The position numbers were made by a program, and so were the translations under genes. From JBCCMF01 sp038747545 (GTDB taxonomy: Bacteria > Bacteroidota > Rhodothermia > Rhodothermales > JBCCMF01), in assembly GCA_038747545.1 (NCBI GenBank), contig JBCDJT010000004.1, positions 9,772 through 73,771 of the forward strand: a stretch of DNA of 64,000 nucleotides, in the 5' to 3' direction. Under the pieces are notes generated by a model. That model worked only from the letters and a program-made list of their open reading frames with translations. It was not told the origin of the DNA and searched no databases. Each line of letters begins with the position of its first letter. The first letter of the stretch is position 1. Shown here piece after piece: positions 49,400 through 57,731 of the stretch.

Positions 49400-50434
49400 A
49401 TGCACGTTCCCCCTCTCGCTACAAGCATCATTGGTAGCCACTCGATTCCCGTCTGGCTCATCACGGCCACCGAAGCGATCGCCCGCGGCGAGTACGGCCC
49501 CAAGGACGCGCGCGAGATGTTTGACGACGCGGTGGACCTGGCGCTGCGCGTGCAGGTAGAGGCCGGGGTTGACATCATCAGCGACGGCGAGATGCGGCGG
49601 ATGGGCTTCTTCACCGCGGGCTTCTACCACCACATGACGGGGCTGCGCGCCGAGCCCGCGCAGCGCAAGCTCGGCCCCGCCGGGCACGACCAGCGGGAAA
49701 AGTACCACGCCGACGAAGCCATTCAGGCGCCCAACGGCCTCGGGCTCGTGGATGAGTTCGAGTATGCCCGCTCGCGCACGACGAAGCCGCTGAAGGTGCC
49801 ATGCGCGGGACCGTTCACGCTCGCCGGCCGCATCCTGCCCGGCCCCGTGTATGCTGATCGGCTCGAAGCGGCCTTCGGCCTCGCCGACGTCATCAACGCC
49901 GAACTCAAAGCGCTTGTGGCGGCGGGTGCGGCGTTCATCCAGCTCGACGAGCCGTCGTACGCCGTCCACTCCAGCAAGCACGACACGCAGACGTTCATCG
50001 ACCTCTTCAACCGCACCATCGACGGCGTGGATGCGCGCATCGGGCTGCACCTGTGCTTCGGCAACTTCGTGGGGCGGCCCGTGGCGCACCGCACCTACGC
50101 ACCGCTCTTCCCGCACGTGCTCGACCTCAACATCGACGAGTTCGCCATGGAGTTTGCCAACCGCGAGCTGGCCGAGCTGGAACTGACCGCGCAGATCGCC
50201 GAGGCGGGCAAGACCGTCGCTGCCGGGCTGGTGGATGTCAAGAATTACTTCGTCGAGACGCCGGAGATCGTGGCCGATCGCATCGCCCGTGCGCTTGAGT
50301 ACGTGCCTGCCGAGCAGCTGGTGGTGACGCCCGACTGCGGCTTCAGCGAGACGGCGCGTTGGGCCGCGAACGCCAAGATGAAGGCGATGGTGGCTGGCAC
50401 GATGCTGGCGCGGCAACGCGCAGGCGTAGCGTAA
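49400..50434 (+). CDS. MetE C-terminal-like zinc methyltransferase
   Basis: The 344-residue protein corresponds to the catalytic half of cobalamin-independent methionine synthase. The zinc-site region appears as GLHLCFGNFVGRP and VTPDCGFSE, with IQLDEPSYAV and GVDIISDGEMRRMGF as barrel signatures. It lacks the N-terminal half of MetE, so it belongs to the short family whose members demethylate or transfer methyl groups from diverse donors. The genome already has metH, so a catabolic methyl transfer or thiol-dependent reaction is more likely than methionine synthesis. It is flanked by NmrA-like and phosphotriesterase-like genes at gaps of 6 and 5 bp. Confidence 0.85.
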   Translation: MHVPPLATSIIGSHSIPVWLITATEAIARGEYGPKDAREMFDDAVDLALRVQVEAGVDIISDGEMRRMGFFTAGFYHHMTGLRAEPAQRKLGPAGHDQREKYHADEAIQAPNGLGLVDEFEYARSRTTKPLKVPCAGPFTLAGRILPGPVYADRLEAAFGLADVINAELKALVAAGAAFIQLDEPSYAVHSSKHDTQTFIDLFNRTIDGVDARIGLHLCFGNFVGRPVAHRTYAPLFPHVLDLNIDEFAMEFANRELAELELTAQIAEAGKTVAAGLVDVKNYFVETPEIVADRIARALEYVPAEQLVVTPDCGFSETARWAANAKMKAMVAGTMLARQRAGVA

Positions 50435-50439
50435 GCGAT

Positions 50440-51351
50440 ATGTTCATCCGCACCGTCCTCGGCGACATTGATCCGGCCGACTTCGGCCCTTGCCTGCCGC
50501 ACGAGCACTTGCTGGGCCAGCCGCCGCCGCACCTCGGCACGCCTGACCTGCAGCTCACCGACCTGGATGCGGCCATCCGTGAGGTCGAGGCGTTCCAAGC
50601 GGTAGGCGGACAGGCGGTCGTGGAGATGACGACGCCGGATTATGGACGCGACGCCGCCGGGCTGCGCCGCATCGCCGAGGCGACGGGCATGTACATCGTG
50701 GCCGCGACGGGCTACAACAAGGAGACGTTCTCGGCCCCATTCCTCACTGGTGCTTCCGTGGCGGAACTGGCCGAGCGGTACGTGCGCGAGGTCGAGGTGG
50801 GGATGGACGGCACGGATGGCCGTGCCGGGCTCATCAAGGCCTCCACGATGACGACGATGACGACGCACGGCCTGACGATGCTCCAAGCTGCCGCCGAGGC
50901 GCACCACCGCACGGGCGCCCCCATCTCGACCCACACCGAGAAGGGCACGCTGGGCGTGGAGCAGGCACGAACGCTCATCGACGCGGGGGTGCCGCCCGAG
51001 CACATCGTCATCGGCCACACCGACCATCAGCTCGACTGGGGCTACCACGCCGAGCTTGCGGCGACAGGCGTTTTCCTCGGCATCGACCAGATCGGCAAAG
51101 CCAAGTACGCACCCGACGCCGAGCGCATCGCCTTCATCCTGCACCACCTCGACGCGGGGCACGGCGATCAGCTCTTGCTCTCCGGCGACTTGGCCCGACG
51201 CTCGTACTGGACGGCCTACGGCGGCGGGCCGGGCTTTGGCTACATCCTCTCGGCCTTCGCCTCGTCCCTGCGCACCGCCGGGCTGTCCGATGCGATGCTG
51301 GAGCGGCTGTTCACCACCAACCCAGCGCGAGCGTTCACGTTTGCGCGTTGA
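50440..51351 (+). CDS. Phosphotriesterase-family metal-dependent hydrolase
   Basis: From the ATG at 50440 the protein has 303 residues with the binuclear metal site of the PTE family: HEH in LPHEHLLG, a lysine for carbamylation in GLIKAST, histidines in ISTHTEKG and IGHTDHQLDW, and the aspartate in LSGDLARRS. The family includes phosphotriesterases, lactonases and PHP-type hydrolases; in sugar clusters a lactonase role is common. It is the last gene of the five-gene operon and overlaps the convergent esterase gene by 17 bp at the 3' end. Confidence 0.9.
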   Translation: MFIRTVLGDIDPADFGPCLPHEHLLGQPPPHLGTPDLQLTDLDAAIREVEAFQAVGGQAVVEMTTPDYGRDAAGLRRIAEATGMYIVAATGYNKETFSAPFLTGASVAELAERYVREVEVGMDGTDGRAGLIKASTMTTMTTHGLTMLQAAAEAHHRTGAPISTHTEKGTLGVEQARTLIDAGVPPEHIVIGHTDHQLDWGYHAELAATGVFLGIDQIGKAKYAPDAERIAFILHHLDAGHGDQLLLSGDLARRSYWTAYGGGPGFGYILSAFASSLRTAGLSDAMLERLFTTNPARAFTFAR

Positions 51352-52003
51352 TGGGCGTGTCTTCTCCCAACCGAGCAAGCAACCCGCGTGCAAAGGCGAT
51401 CTCGTCGGCGTTGATGGTGTGGCCCATGCCCGGGTAGATGCGTGTCGTCACCTCGGCACCCAGGGCCTCAAACACCTCAGCGCTTTCGTGGACGCGCGCC
51501 ACGGGGATGTGGGCATCGACGTCGCTACAGCCGAGGAAGACGGGCGTGCCGCTCAGGTCACCGTCGTAGTCGCGCGGCGTCTCCGGCGGGCCGATCAGCC
51601 CACCGCTGAACGCGACCACGCCGCCCAAACGCTCGCCTCGGCGTGCGGCGGCCTCCAGCGCCAGACACGCGCCTTGCGAGAAGCCCAGCAGCACGATCTG
51701 CGCTGCTGGTATCCCCTCGTCGATCAGGTCGTCGATGACGGTGTTGACGCGGCGCAGGCCCGACGACAGGCCAGGCTCGTTGTGTGGCATCGGGGCGAGG
51801 AAGGAGTACGGGTACCACGTGTGCCCCGCAGCTTGCGGCGCCACGTACAGCCACTCCGGCTGCGCCAGCGCGTCGGCTAGGGGCAGCATGCTTTGCGCGC
51901 TGGCACCACGGCCGTGAACGAGCACCACTGCGCCCGTCGCCTTTCCTACCGACGGCCCGCGTTGTACCAGCGGCGTCGGGGCATGTGGATCTTGATGTGT
52001 CAT
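51335..52003 (-). CDS. Carboxylesterase/phospholipase-type alpha/beta hydrolase
   Basis: The 222-residue enzyme has an oxyanion-hole segment VVLVHGRGASAQSM, the nucleophile elbow GFSQG, the aspartate in GCSDVDAHIPVARV and the histidine in YPGMGHTINADE. This matches the YpfH/acyl-protein thioesterase-like carboxylesterase family. No signal peptide is present, so it is cytosolic. It lies upstream of nothing on its strand and 89 bp downstream of the dioxygenase-like gene, possibly co-transcribed with it. Confidence 0.9.
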   Translation of the reverse strand: MTHQDPHAPTPLVQRGPSVGKATGAVVLVHGRGASAQSMLPLADALAQPEWLYVAPQAAGHTWYPYSFLAPMPHNEPGLSSGLRRVNTVIDDLIDEGIPAAQIVLLGFSQGACLALEAAARRGERLGGVVAFSGGLIGPPETPRDYDGDLSGTPVFLGCSDVDAHIPVARVHESAEVFEALGAEVTTRIYPGMGHTINADEIAFARGLLARLGEDTPINAQT

Positions 52004-52052
52004 AGCTTCACTCCGACTAATTTTGGGAGGGCGCAGGCCCGTACAACGTCCT

Positions 52053-52090
52053 GACCTGCGGCCCTCCCACCTGTGACTTTGGACCTGTGA
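52053..52090 (-). repeat. Degenerate heptamer repeat upstream of the esterase gene
   Basis: Units such as GACCTGC, GACTTTG, GACCTGT and GACGTTA lie between the dioxygenase stop and the esterase start. It is the weakest of three related blocks and is read on the opposite strand relative to its gene. Confidence 0.35.
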
Positions 52091-52092
52091 CG

Positions 52093-53043
52093 TTAGACTG
52101 CCGGCAAGGTGATCGGCGTGAGCATGCCTTCGATCTCAGCACGGCGCGGCTCATACTGCGCGGGCAGCTTGAGGCCGTGGCCGAGGGTAGCACGCGGCTC
52201 GTCGATCAGCATACCCGGCGCGTCCGTGGCGATCTCGAACAGGACGCCGCCCGGCTCGCGGAAGTAGATCGAGCGGAAGTACTGGCGGTCGAGGAACGGC
52301 GTGACATTGAAGCCGAGCTTCAGCAAGTCCTCGCGCAGTTCGGCCTGCTCGTCGTAGTCGCGGGCGCGGAAGGCAACGTGATGCACCGTGCCCTTGCCCA
52401 TACGCGGGCGATTGATCAGCGGTGTCTGGACTAGATCGACGACTGACGATTCGCGATCCTCGGCGGTGGCCACGAAGCGCAGGCGCTCGCCGTCCTGCCC
52501 GGCCTCGGTGTAGCCGAACGCGCCGCGGAGCAGCCGCGACGTGCGCTCAGGGTCGGCCAGCTGGAGCGTGACGCTGTGGAACTTGCGCAGCGCCACATCG
52601 CCCGAGACCGGTCCGTCGGCCCAGAACGGTTGCGCTTCGGCGCCTTCGTCCTCAATCAGCTCAATCCCCATGCCGTCGGGGTCTTGCAACCGCAACACTT
52701 GCGCGCCAAAGCGCTCGGTCGGCGCCTCGAAGTCGTGCCCGGCATCGGCCAACCGTCCCATCCAGTAGTCGATGGCTCCTACGGGGACGCTGTAGGCCGT
52801 AGCGCCCGTCGTGCCCGCACCGGCGCGGCCCGGCGCGGCGTTGGCCCACGGGAAGAACGTCATGAGCGTGCCCGGGGCCCCGGTTTCGTCGCCGTAGTAG
52901 AAATGATACGTGCCCGGGTCGTCGAAATTGATCGTCTTCTTGACAAGCCGCTGGCCAAGCAGCCCCATGTAGAAGTCGACGTTTTGCTGCGGAGCGCCAG
53001 AGATGGCGGTCACGTGATGGAGGCCTGGTAGCTTCGTGTTCAT
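52093..53043 (-). CDS. Ring-cleaving dioxygenase-like glyoxalase-family protein
   Basis: The 316-residue product from the ATG at 53043 starts MNTKLPGLHHVTAISGAPQQ and has two vicinal-oxygen-chelate halves. Metal ligands are expected from LHHVT, the second-half GTVHHVAFRA histidine and the glutamate in EPGGVLFEIATD. It belongs to the group annotated as ring-cleaving dioxygenases (LinE/PcpA/MhqO-like) that act on hydroquinones and help resist quinone stress. An in-frame TTG nine bases upstream is less likely as start. A palindrome lies in its promoter. Confidence 0.88.
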   Translation of the reverse strand: MNTKLPGLHHVTAISGAPQQNVDFYMGLLGQRLVKKTINFDDPGTYHFYYGDETGAPGTLMTFFPWANAAPGRAGAGTTGATAYSVPVGAIDYWMGRLADAGHDFEAPTERFGAQVLRLQDPDGMGIELIEDEGAEAQPFWADGPVSGDVALRKFHSVTLQLADPERTSRLLRGAFGYTEAGQDGERLRFVATAEDRESSVVDLVQTPLINRPRMGKGTVHHVAFRARDYDEQAELREDLLKLGFNVTPFLDRQYFRSIYFREPGGVLFEIATDAPGMLIDEPRATLGHGLKLPAQYEPRRAEIEGMLTPITLPAV

Positions 53044-53054
53044 GGTGTTCAAGG

Positions 53055-53084
53055 ATATTACGTGTTACAACACATTAATGACAA
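53055..53084 (-). promoter_or_regulatory. Promoter and palindromic operator of the dioxygenase-like gene
   Basis: On the minus strand TTGTCA (53079-53084) and TAATAT (53055-53060) are 18 bp apart. The spacer contains the palindrome GTGTT-AC-AACAC (53062-53073). MhqO-like genes are commonly repressed by MarR/DUF24-type quinone sensors, so an operator is plausible. Confidence 0.45.
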
Positions 53085-53264
53085 CATAGGGTGATGTCGT
53101 CTTACGTCAACAGGTATGTTATCCTCACGCAGGCCACGCGCGCTTCGTTTCACGACGTGGCAGTACCGATAGCGCGGTTTCAGCATCGTTGCGGCACGCG
53201 CACCCAGTACGTGAGACGTTTATCTTGCGCGACGATTCCCTCAACGCCTCATCCGTTCTGCACC

Positions 53265-53720
53265 ATGCTTTCCCGCATCCTCTTCCTCGGCCTTACCCTG
53301 ACATTTTTCGCCTGCCAGAAGCCCGCGTCTGATTCCTCGACCGCTGACGCTGCGACATCAGAAACTCCCCAGCTGACGGGTACCTATGCTTTCGAGGCTG
53401 GAGCTCGCAGTGGTGAGTTAAAAGTCGTCCAGGATGATACCAGCATCCAGTTTGACCTGTTAGTCGTTGGCCCACCGCCGGCGTACAACCAGGGCTATAT
53501 GGGCGGCGAAGCCACACTCGGCAGCGACACCATGACGGCTACGTACAGCATCAGTGAGTTTGGTGGTGTCTGCGAGTTATCGTTTTCCTTTGACGCAGAG
53601 ACCGCGACGATTGAAACCCTGCAAGGCGACTCGCCCACGTGCGGCTTCGGCAGGGGCGTGATGGCGGACGGGACGTACACCCGCACCAGCACAGACACGC
53701 CAACGATAGAGGAGCTCTAG
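53265..53720 (+). CDS. Small putative lipoprotein
   Basis: The ATG at 53265 gives 151 residues with a lipoprotein-like signal (RILFLGLTLTFFACQKPA). The mature part is a beta-rich domain (LTGTYAFEAGARSGELKVVQ, TYSISEFGGVCELSFSFDAE) with two cysteines that could pair. No family is recognised. The longer frame from 53091 lacks a signal and is not favoured. Its TAG stop shares the palindrome CTAG with the stop of the convergent thrA gene. Confidence 0.6.
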   Translation: MLSRILFLGLTLTFFACQKPASDSSTADAATSETPQLTGTYAFEAGARSGELKVVQDDTSIQFDLLVVGPPPAYNQGYMGGEATLGSDTMTATYSISEFGGVCELSFSFDAETATIETLQGDSPTCGFGRGVMADGTYTRTSTDTPTIEEL

Positions 53721-56182
53721 GCAAACAACTCGGCCGCCTTCACAATGTCAGTGAGCACGCCCGCTGCGGTGACATCCGGGCCAGCGCCGGGCCCACGCAC
53801 AACCAACGGCGTCGGCTGGTAGCGACGCGTGGTGAAGAGCACGATGTTGTCGGTGCCCCGGAGGCTGCCGAGGGGGCTGCCGGCGTCTACGGCGCGCACC
53901 TGCACGCGGAGCTGGCCGTCTTCGATCGTCCCCACGTAGCGCAGCAGTTGCCCGTTTGCCTGAGCCGTTGCCACCCGGTCGGTCCAGTACGCATCCTGCG
54001 TCGGCAATGCAGCCATGAATTGCTCCACGTTGAGCTCTGCCAGCGCATCAGGGACCAGTGACTCTACCTCCACATCCTCTAACTCAACGTGCTGCCCCAT
54101 CTCGCGGGCCATGATCAGCAGCTTGCGGGCGACGTCAATGCCACCGAGGTCGTCGCGCGGATCGGGCTCGGTGAAGCCGCGGGCGCGGGCGCGGGTGACG
54201 ACCTCGGAGAAGCTGTGGCCTTGCGCCAGTTCGTCGAAGACAAACGCCAGCGTGCCCGAGAGCACACCTTCCACACGCTGAATAGCATCGCCTGAGCGGA
54301 TGAGGTCGCGCAGGGTGCCGATGACGGGGAGCGCGGCGCCTACGGTAGTCTCGTAGTAGTACGGCGTGCGGCGCCGGCGCGCGAGACGCTGAAGGCGGTT
54401 GTAGAACGCCTGCCCCACCGTGTTGCTGCGCTTGTTCGGCGTCACCACCGCGATGTTGTGCTCCAGCAAGTCAGGGTACAGGTTGATGACCGTATCCGAA
54501 GCCGTGGCATCGACTACGATCAGGCGTTCCATATGACTGCCGATCAGCCGTGCCTTCAAGGCCTCCAGATCGGCGGGCTCCGCTTCCTCGGCCAGCGCAT
54601 CGAGCACGCCCGCATACGCAAGCCCTTCAGGACGGTAGAGCATCTGCTGGCGGTTGGCCACGCCCACAAGTTGGATGTTGAGGTCGAACCGATCGACGAG
54701 ATATGGCGCCTGCCGTGCCAGCATGTCGAGCAGCGTCTTGCCGATACCGCCCGTGCCAATCACGACCAGGTGCGCCCGCTCGCGGCCCATCGCGAAGGCT
54801 TCGTGCAGCGCGGAGAGCGCCGCCTTGGCCTCGTCGGCGCGGACAACGGCAGAGATATTGGTCTCAGCGGCGCCCTCGGCAATGGCCATCACGTTGACGC
54901 CCGCCCGGCCCATTGTGGCGAACATGCGCCCGGCCAACCCAGCCTGCGTCCGCATGAAGTCGCCAACGACCGAGATGATGGCACAGCCCGGCGTGGCGTA
55001 GACGCGGCTGATGTCACCCCGCGCCACTTCGAGGTCGAAGACGGCTTGCAGCGCCTCGGTGGCTGCAGCGGCCTCGTGTTCGCGGACGACGATGCAGATG
55101 CTTTGTTCGCTCGACGCCTGCGAGATCATCAAGACGTTGATGTGATTGGCGGCCAGGGCTCCGAAGGCGCGCGCCGCAATACCGGGCACGCCCACCATGC
55201 CCGTCCCTTCCAGCATCACCATCGCCACATCGCGGATCGAGGTGACAGCCTTCACGTGTCCGTCGGAGCGGTCCGAGGCATCCGTAATTAGGGTACCGGG
55301 CGCCGCGGGATTCAGCGTGTTCTTGATGCGTAGCGGAATGCCTTTCGCCTGAAGCGGCCGCATAGTGCGCGGGTGCAGGACTTTAGCGCCGAAATACGCC
55401 ATCTCCGCAGCTTCCCGGTAGGTCAGGTTCGGCAGCGGGAAGGCGTTCGGCACAATACGTGGATCTGCCGAGAGTACGCCATCCACGTCGGTCCAGATCA
55501 CGACCTGCTCGGCATCGAGCGCTCCGCCCAAGATAGTGGCCGTGTAGTCGCTGCCCGAGCGGCCGAGCGTGGTGACCACGCCCTCCTCAGTCGTGGCGAT
55601 AAAGCCCGTGACCACGGTGATCTGCTCTTCGGGGAGGTGCGCAAAAGCCGTTCGGATGAGCGCATCGGTGGCCTCAAACTGCACGTTGGCCTCGCCGAAC
55701 GCGTCGTCGGTGCGCACCAGTGTCGTGGCCTCTACGGCGCCACTGGCCATGCCGCGGGCACGAAACGCCGCGGCCACCATCGGCGCTGCCGCCCGCTCGC
55801 CCATGCCCATGATGGCATCGCGTGTGCGCAGCGTACACTCTTTGAGGAGTGAGATGCCGTCGAGCAACTCAGTCAACTCCATCCATTGAGCCGCCAGCTG
55901 CTCCCGCAACGACTGCTGATCGGCCGCTCCGACTAACTCGGCCAGCACGTCCTCATGCCGATGCCGGATAGCCGCCACCACCTTCAGGTAATCGGCATTC
56001 CGCTCCAGCGCGTAGTCGATGCACCGGATGAGTTCATCGGTCACGCCGCCCAGCGCCGACACCACCACGACGCGGCGTACCGTAGCTGGCTCGCTCAACA
56101 CCAGGTCTACGACGCGGCGGATACGCGCCGCCGTAGCCACCGATGTTCCGCCAAATTTATACACCCGTACCGGAAGCGCCAT
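53717..56182 (-). CDS. thrA: Bifunctional aspartokinase/homoserine dehydrogenase
   Basis: The 821-residue protein equals E. coli ThrA in length and order. The aspartokinase part begins LPVRVYKFGGTSVATAARI and includes TLGRSGSDYTATILG. Two ACT domains lie at about 320-460 (MVMLEGTGMVGVPGIAARAF, IISVVGDFMRTQAGLAGRMF). The homoserine dehydrogenase half starts with VVIGTGGIGKTLLDML at about 470 and contains TPNKRSN, ETTVGAALPVIGTLRDLI and EPDPRDDLGGIDVARKLLI. It catalyses the first and third steps from aspartate to threonine and methionine, with likely feedback control through the ACT domains. The ATG at 56182 is chosen over an upstream one at 56209. No thrB or thrC is adjacent. Confidence 0.95.
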   Translation of the reverse strand: MALPVRVYKFGGTSVATAARIRRVVDLVLSEPATVRRVVVVSALGGVTDELIRCIDYALERNADYLKVVAAIRHRHEDVLAELVGAADQQSLREQLAAQWMELTELLDGISLLKECTLRTRDAIMGMGERAAAPMVAAAFRARGMASGAVEATTLVRTDDAFGEANVQFEATDALIRTAFAHLPEEQITVVTGFIATTEEGVVTTLGRSGSDYTATILGGALDAEQVVIWTDVDGVLSADPRIVPNAFPLPNLTYREAAEMAYFGAKVLHPRTMRPLQAKGIPLRIKNTLNPAAPGTLITDASDRSDGHVKAVTSIRDVAMVMLEGTGMVGVPGIAARAFGALAANHINVLMISQASSEQSICIVVREHEAAAATEALQAVFDLEVARGDISRVYATPGCAIISVVGDFMRTQAGLAGRMFATMGRAGVNVMAIAEGAAETNISAVVRADEAKAALSALHEAFAMGRERAHLVVIGTGGIGKTLLDMLARQAPYLVDRFDLNIQLVGVANRQQMLYRPEGLAYAGVLDALAEEAEPADLEALKARLIGSHMERLIVVDATASDTVINLYPDLLEHNIAVVTPNKRSNTVGQAFYNRLQRLARRRRTPYYYETTVGAALPVIGTLRDLIRSGDAIQRVEGVLSGTLAFVFDELAQGHSFSEVVTRARARGFTEPDPRDDLGGIDVARKLLIMAREMGQHVELEDVEVESLVPDALAELNVEQFMAALPTQDAYWTDRVATAQANGQLLRYVGTIEDGQLRVQVRAVDAGSPLGSLRGTDNIVLFTTRRYQPTPLVVRGPGAGPDVTAAGVLTDIVKAAELFA

Positions 56183-56256
56183 CGCCGTTGTGCAAGCCTG
56201 CATTCTCAAAAACGAGCGCCCGAAACTGACGCCTTTCGTAAACGATCCGGCATGCT

Positions 56257-56329
56257 GGAAGCAAAGCGCTTCCGCGTCGAACTGTCTGTTTGCGTGGGCG
56301 CGTCAGTGCGTGGGCGCGTCAGTGCGTGG
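56257..56329. repeat. Hairpin and 16-bp tandem repeat between thrA and the reductase gene
   Basis: GGAAGC/GCTTCC with a five-base loop (56257-56273) lies 75 bp upstream of thrA. Next to it the 16-bp unit TGCGTGGGCGCGTCAG is repeated twice and then partly (56291-56329). The intergenic region must carry promoters for both divergent genes; no leader peptide rich in Thr/Ile codons was found. Confidence 0.5.
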
Positions 56330-56469
56330 AGGTCTCTTTTACTACAAAACGCACTTTTACGTCCCACAAGGCAAAGAATCAATTTTGCTCCTGGATGCTT
56401 AGTATCGCGCTCACGCGCAGCGCAGCGGACGCGCTCACGTTCCCACATACCAACCTATAAGCTCTCACC

Positions 56470-57444
56470 ATGAAGACCCGACGCTTTGGACGCACGAATT
56501 GGCCCGTTAGTGAAATTGGCTATGGGATGTGGGGCATGGCGGGGTGGACGGGCTCTGAGGATGCGCAGTCGATGCAGTCGATGCAGCATGCCGTCGACCT
56601 GGGCTGCACGTTCTTCGACACCGCTTGGGGCTACGGCGAGGGGCACAGCGAGAAGCTGCTCGGGCGCCTCGTCCGGGCCAACCCCAGCGTGAAGCTCTAC
56701 ACGGCTACCAAGCTGCCGCCCAAGAACTTCGCGTGGCCCAGCCAGCGCAGCCACACGCTGGACGACTGCTTCCCGCCCGACCACATCAAGCGGTACGCCG
56801 AGAGCAGCCTGGAGAACAGCGGCCTCAGCCGGTTCGACGTGATCCAGTTTCACACGTGGGAAGACCATTGGCTGGACGACCACCGCCTCGCCCGCAGCAT
56901 CGACATGCTGAAGGCGGAAGGCTACTGCGATGCCGTGGGCATCAGCATCAACCGTTGGGAGCCGTGGAACGGTATCCGCACCGTCCGCAGCGGCCTCATC
57001 GACGTGGTGCAAGGCATCTACAATATCTTCGATCAGAACCCGGAGGATGAACTCCTGCCTGCGTGCGAGGCGATGGATGTGGCGTTCATCGCCCGCGTCC
57101 CGTTCGACGAAGGCACGCTCACGGGTAGGCTGACCGCGGAGACAACCTGGCCCGAGGGCGACTGGCGCAATACCTACTTCGTGCCTGAAAACCTCAGCGC
57201 CAGCGTAGCGCGTGCCGACGCCCTCAAGCCGCTCGCTACCGAGGCGGGACTGGCGCTGCCCGAGATGGCGCTGCGGTTTATCCTGAGCACCCCCGCCATC
57301 AGCACCACGATTCCGGGGATGCGGAAGCTGCCGCACGTAGCCCAGAACCTCGCGACGAGCGAAGCAGGTCCCCTCTCTCCTACTCTCCTTGCTAAGCTCA
57401 AGTCCCACCGCTGGGACCGCACGCCGACCGGCTGGTCGCAGTAG
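56470..57444 (+). CDS. Aldo/keto reductase
   Basis: The 324-residue enzyme has the family tetrad: aspartate and tyrosine in FFDTAWGYGEGHSEKLLG, lysine in YTATKLPP and histidine in VIQFHTWED. AVGISINRWEPW and the C-terminal STTIPGMRKLPHVAQNL fit NADPH-binding segments of the AKR superfamily. It reduces aldehydes or ketones of unknown identity. It is transcribed away from thrA and has no operon partner. Confidence 0.92.
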   Translation: MKTRRFGRTNWPVSEIGYGMWGMAGWTGSEDAQSMQSMQHAVDLGCTFFDTAWGYGEGHSEKLLGRLVRANPSVKLYTATKLPPKNFAWPSQRSHTLDDCFPPDHIKRYAESSLENSGLSRFDVIQFHTWEDHWLDDHRLARSIDMLKAEGYCDAVGISINRWEPWNGIRTVRSGLIDVVQGIYNIFDQNPEDELLPACEAMDVAFIARVPFDEGTLTGRLTAETTWPEGDWRNTYFVPENLSASVARADALKPLATEAGLALPEMALRFILSTPAISTTIPGMRKLPHVAQNLATSEAGPLSPTLLAKLKSHRWDRTPTGWSQ

Positions 57445-57731
57445 GTTTCCGCCCCTGTGAGAGCCTAGTTCTGCTTCAAGCATGCAAGTTCGGACCGAGA
57501 GGCTGGCCATTTTGGTTTCCACCAAGGCGCCTGATCGCAGTCATATCCGTAGATATGGCGAGGGCAGGGAACGCAGGTGCAGGCCAAAAGGGACGCCGCG
57601 AATCCGAAACACCATGCTTGAGGGAGCACTAGGACACAATTTGATAATATTTGCTTAGCTTTGGGCTCCTTTGGCCGATCACTAGCGTACAAGCCGGAAG
57701 CGCTTTTTCTACGCTATTCCTGGATAAACAT
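57445..57731 (+). promoter_or_regulatory. Intergenic region with possible -7 element for the GNAT gene
   Basis: TAGCTTTG at 57656-57663 fits the Bacteroidota -7 consensus TAnnTTTG and lies about 70 bp before the ATG. The nearest TTTG (57640-57643) is only 12 bp upstream, closer than the usual -33 spacing. Nothing else is recognised here. Confidence 0.3.

Noticed and set aside
48761..50416. Minus-strand open frame of 551 codons across the NmrA-like and MetE-like genes
   Set aside because: It runs across two clearly real genes on the other strand and lacks any motif.
49400..50434. Second methionine synthase (metE)
   Set aside because: Only the C-terminal half of MetE is present and the gene sits in a catabolic operon, so methionine synthesis is unlikely to be its role.
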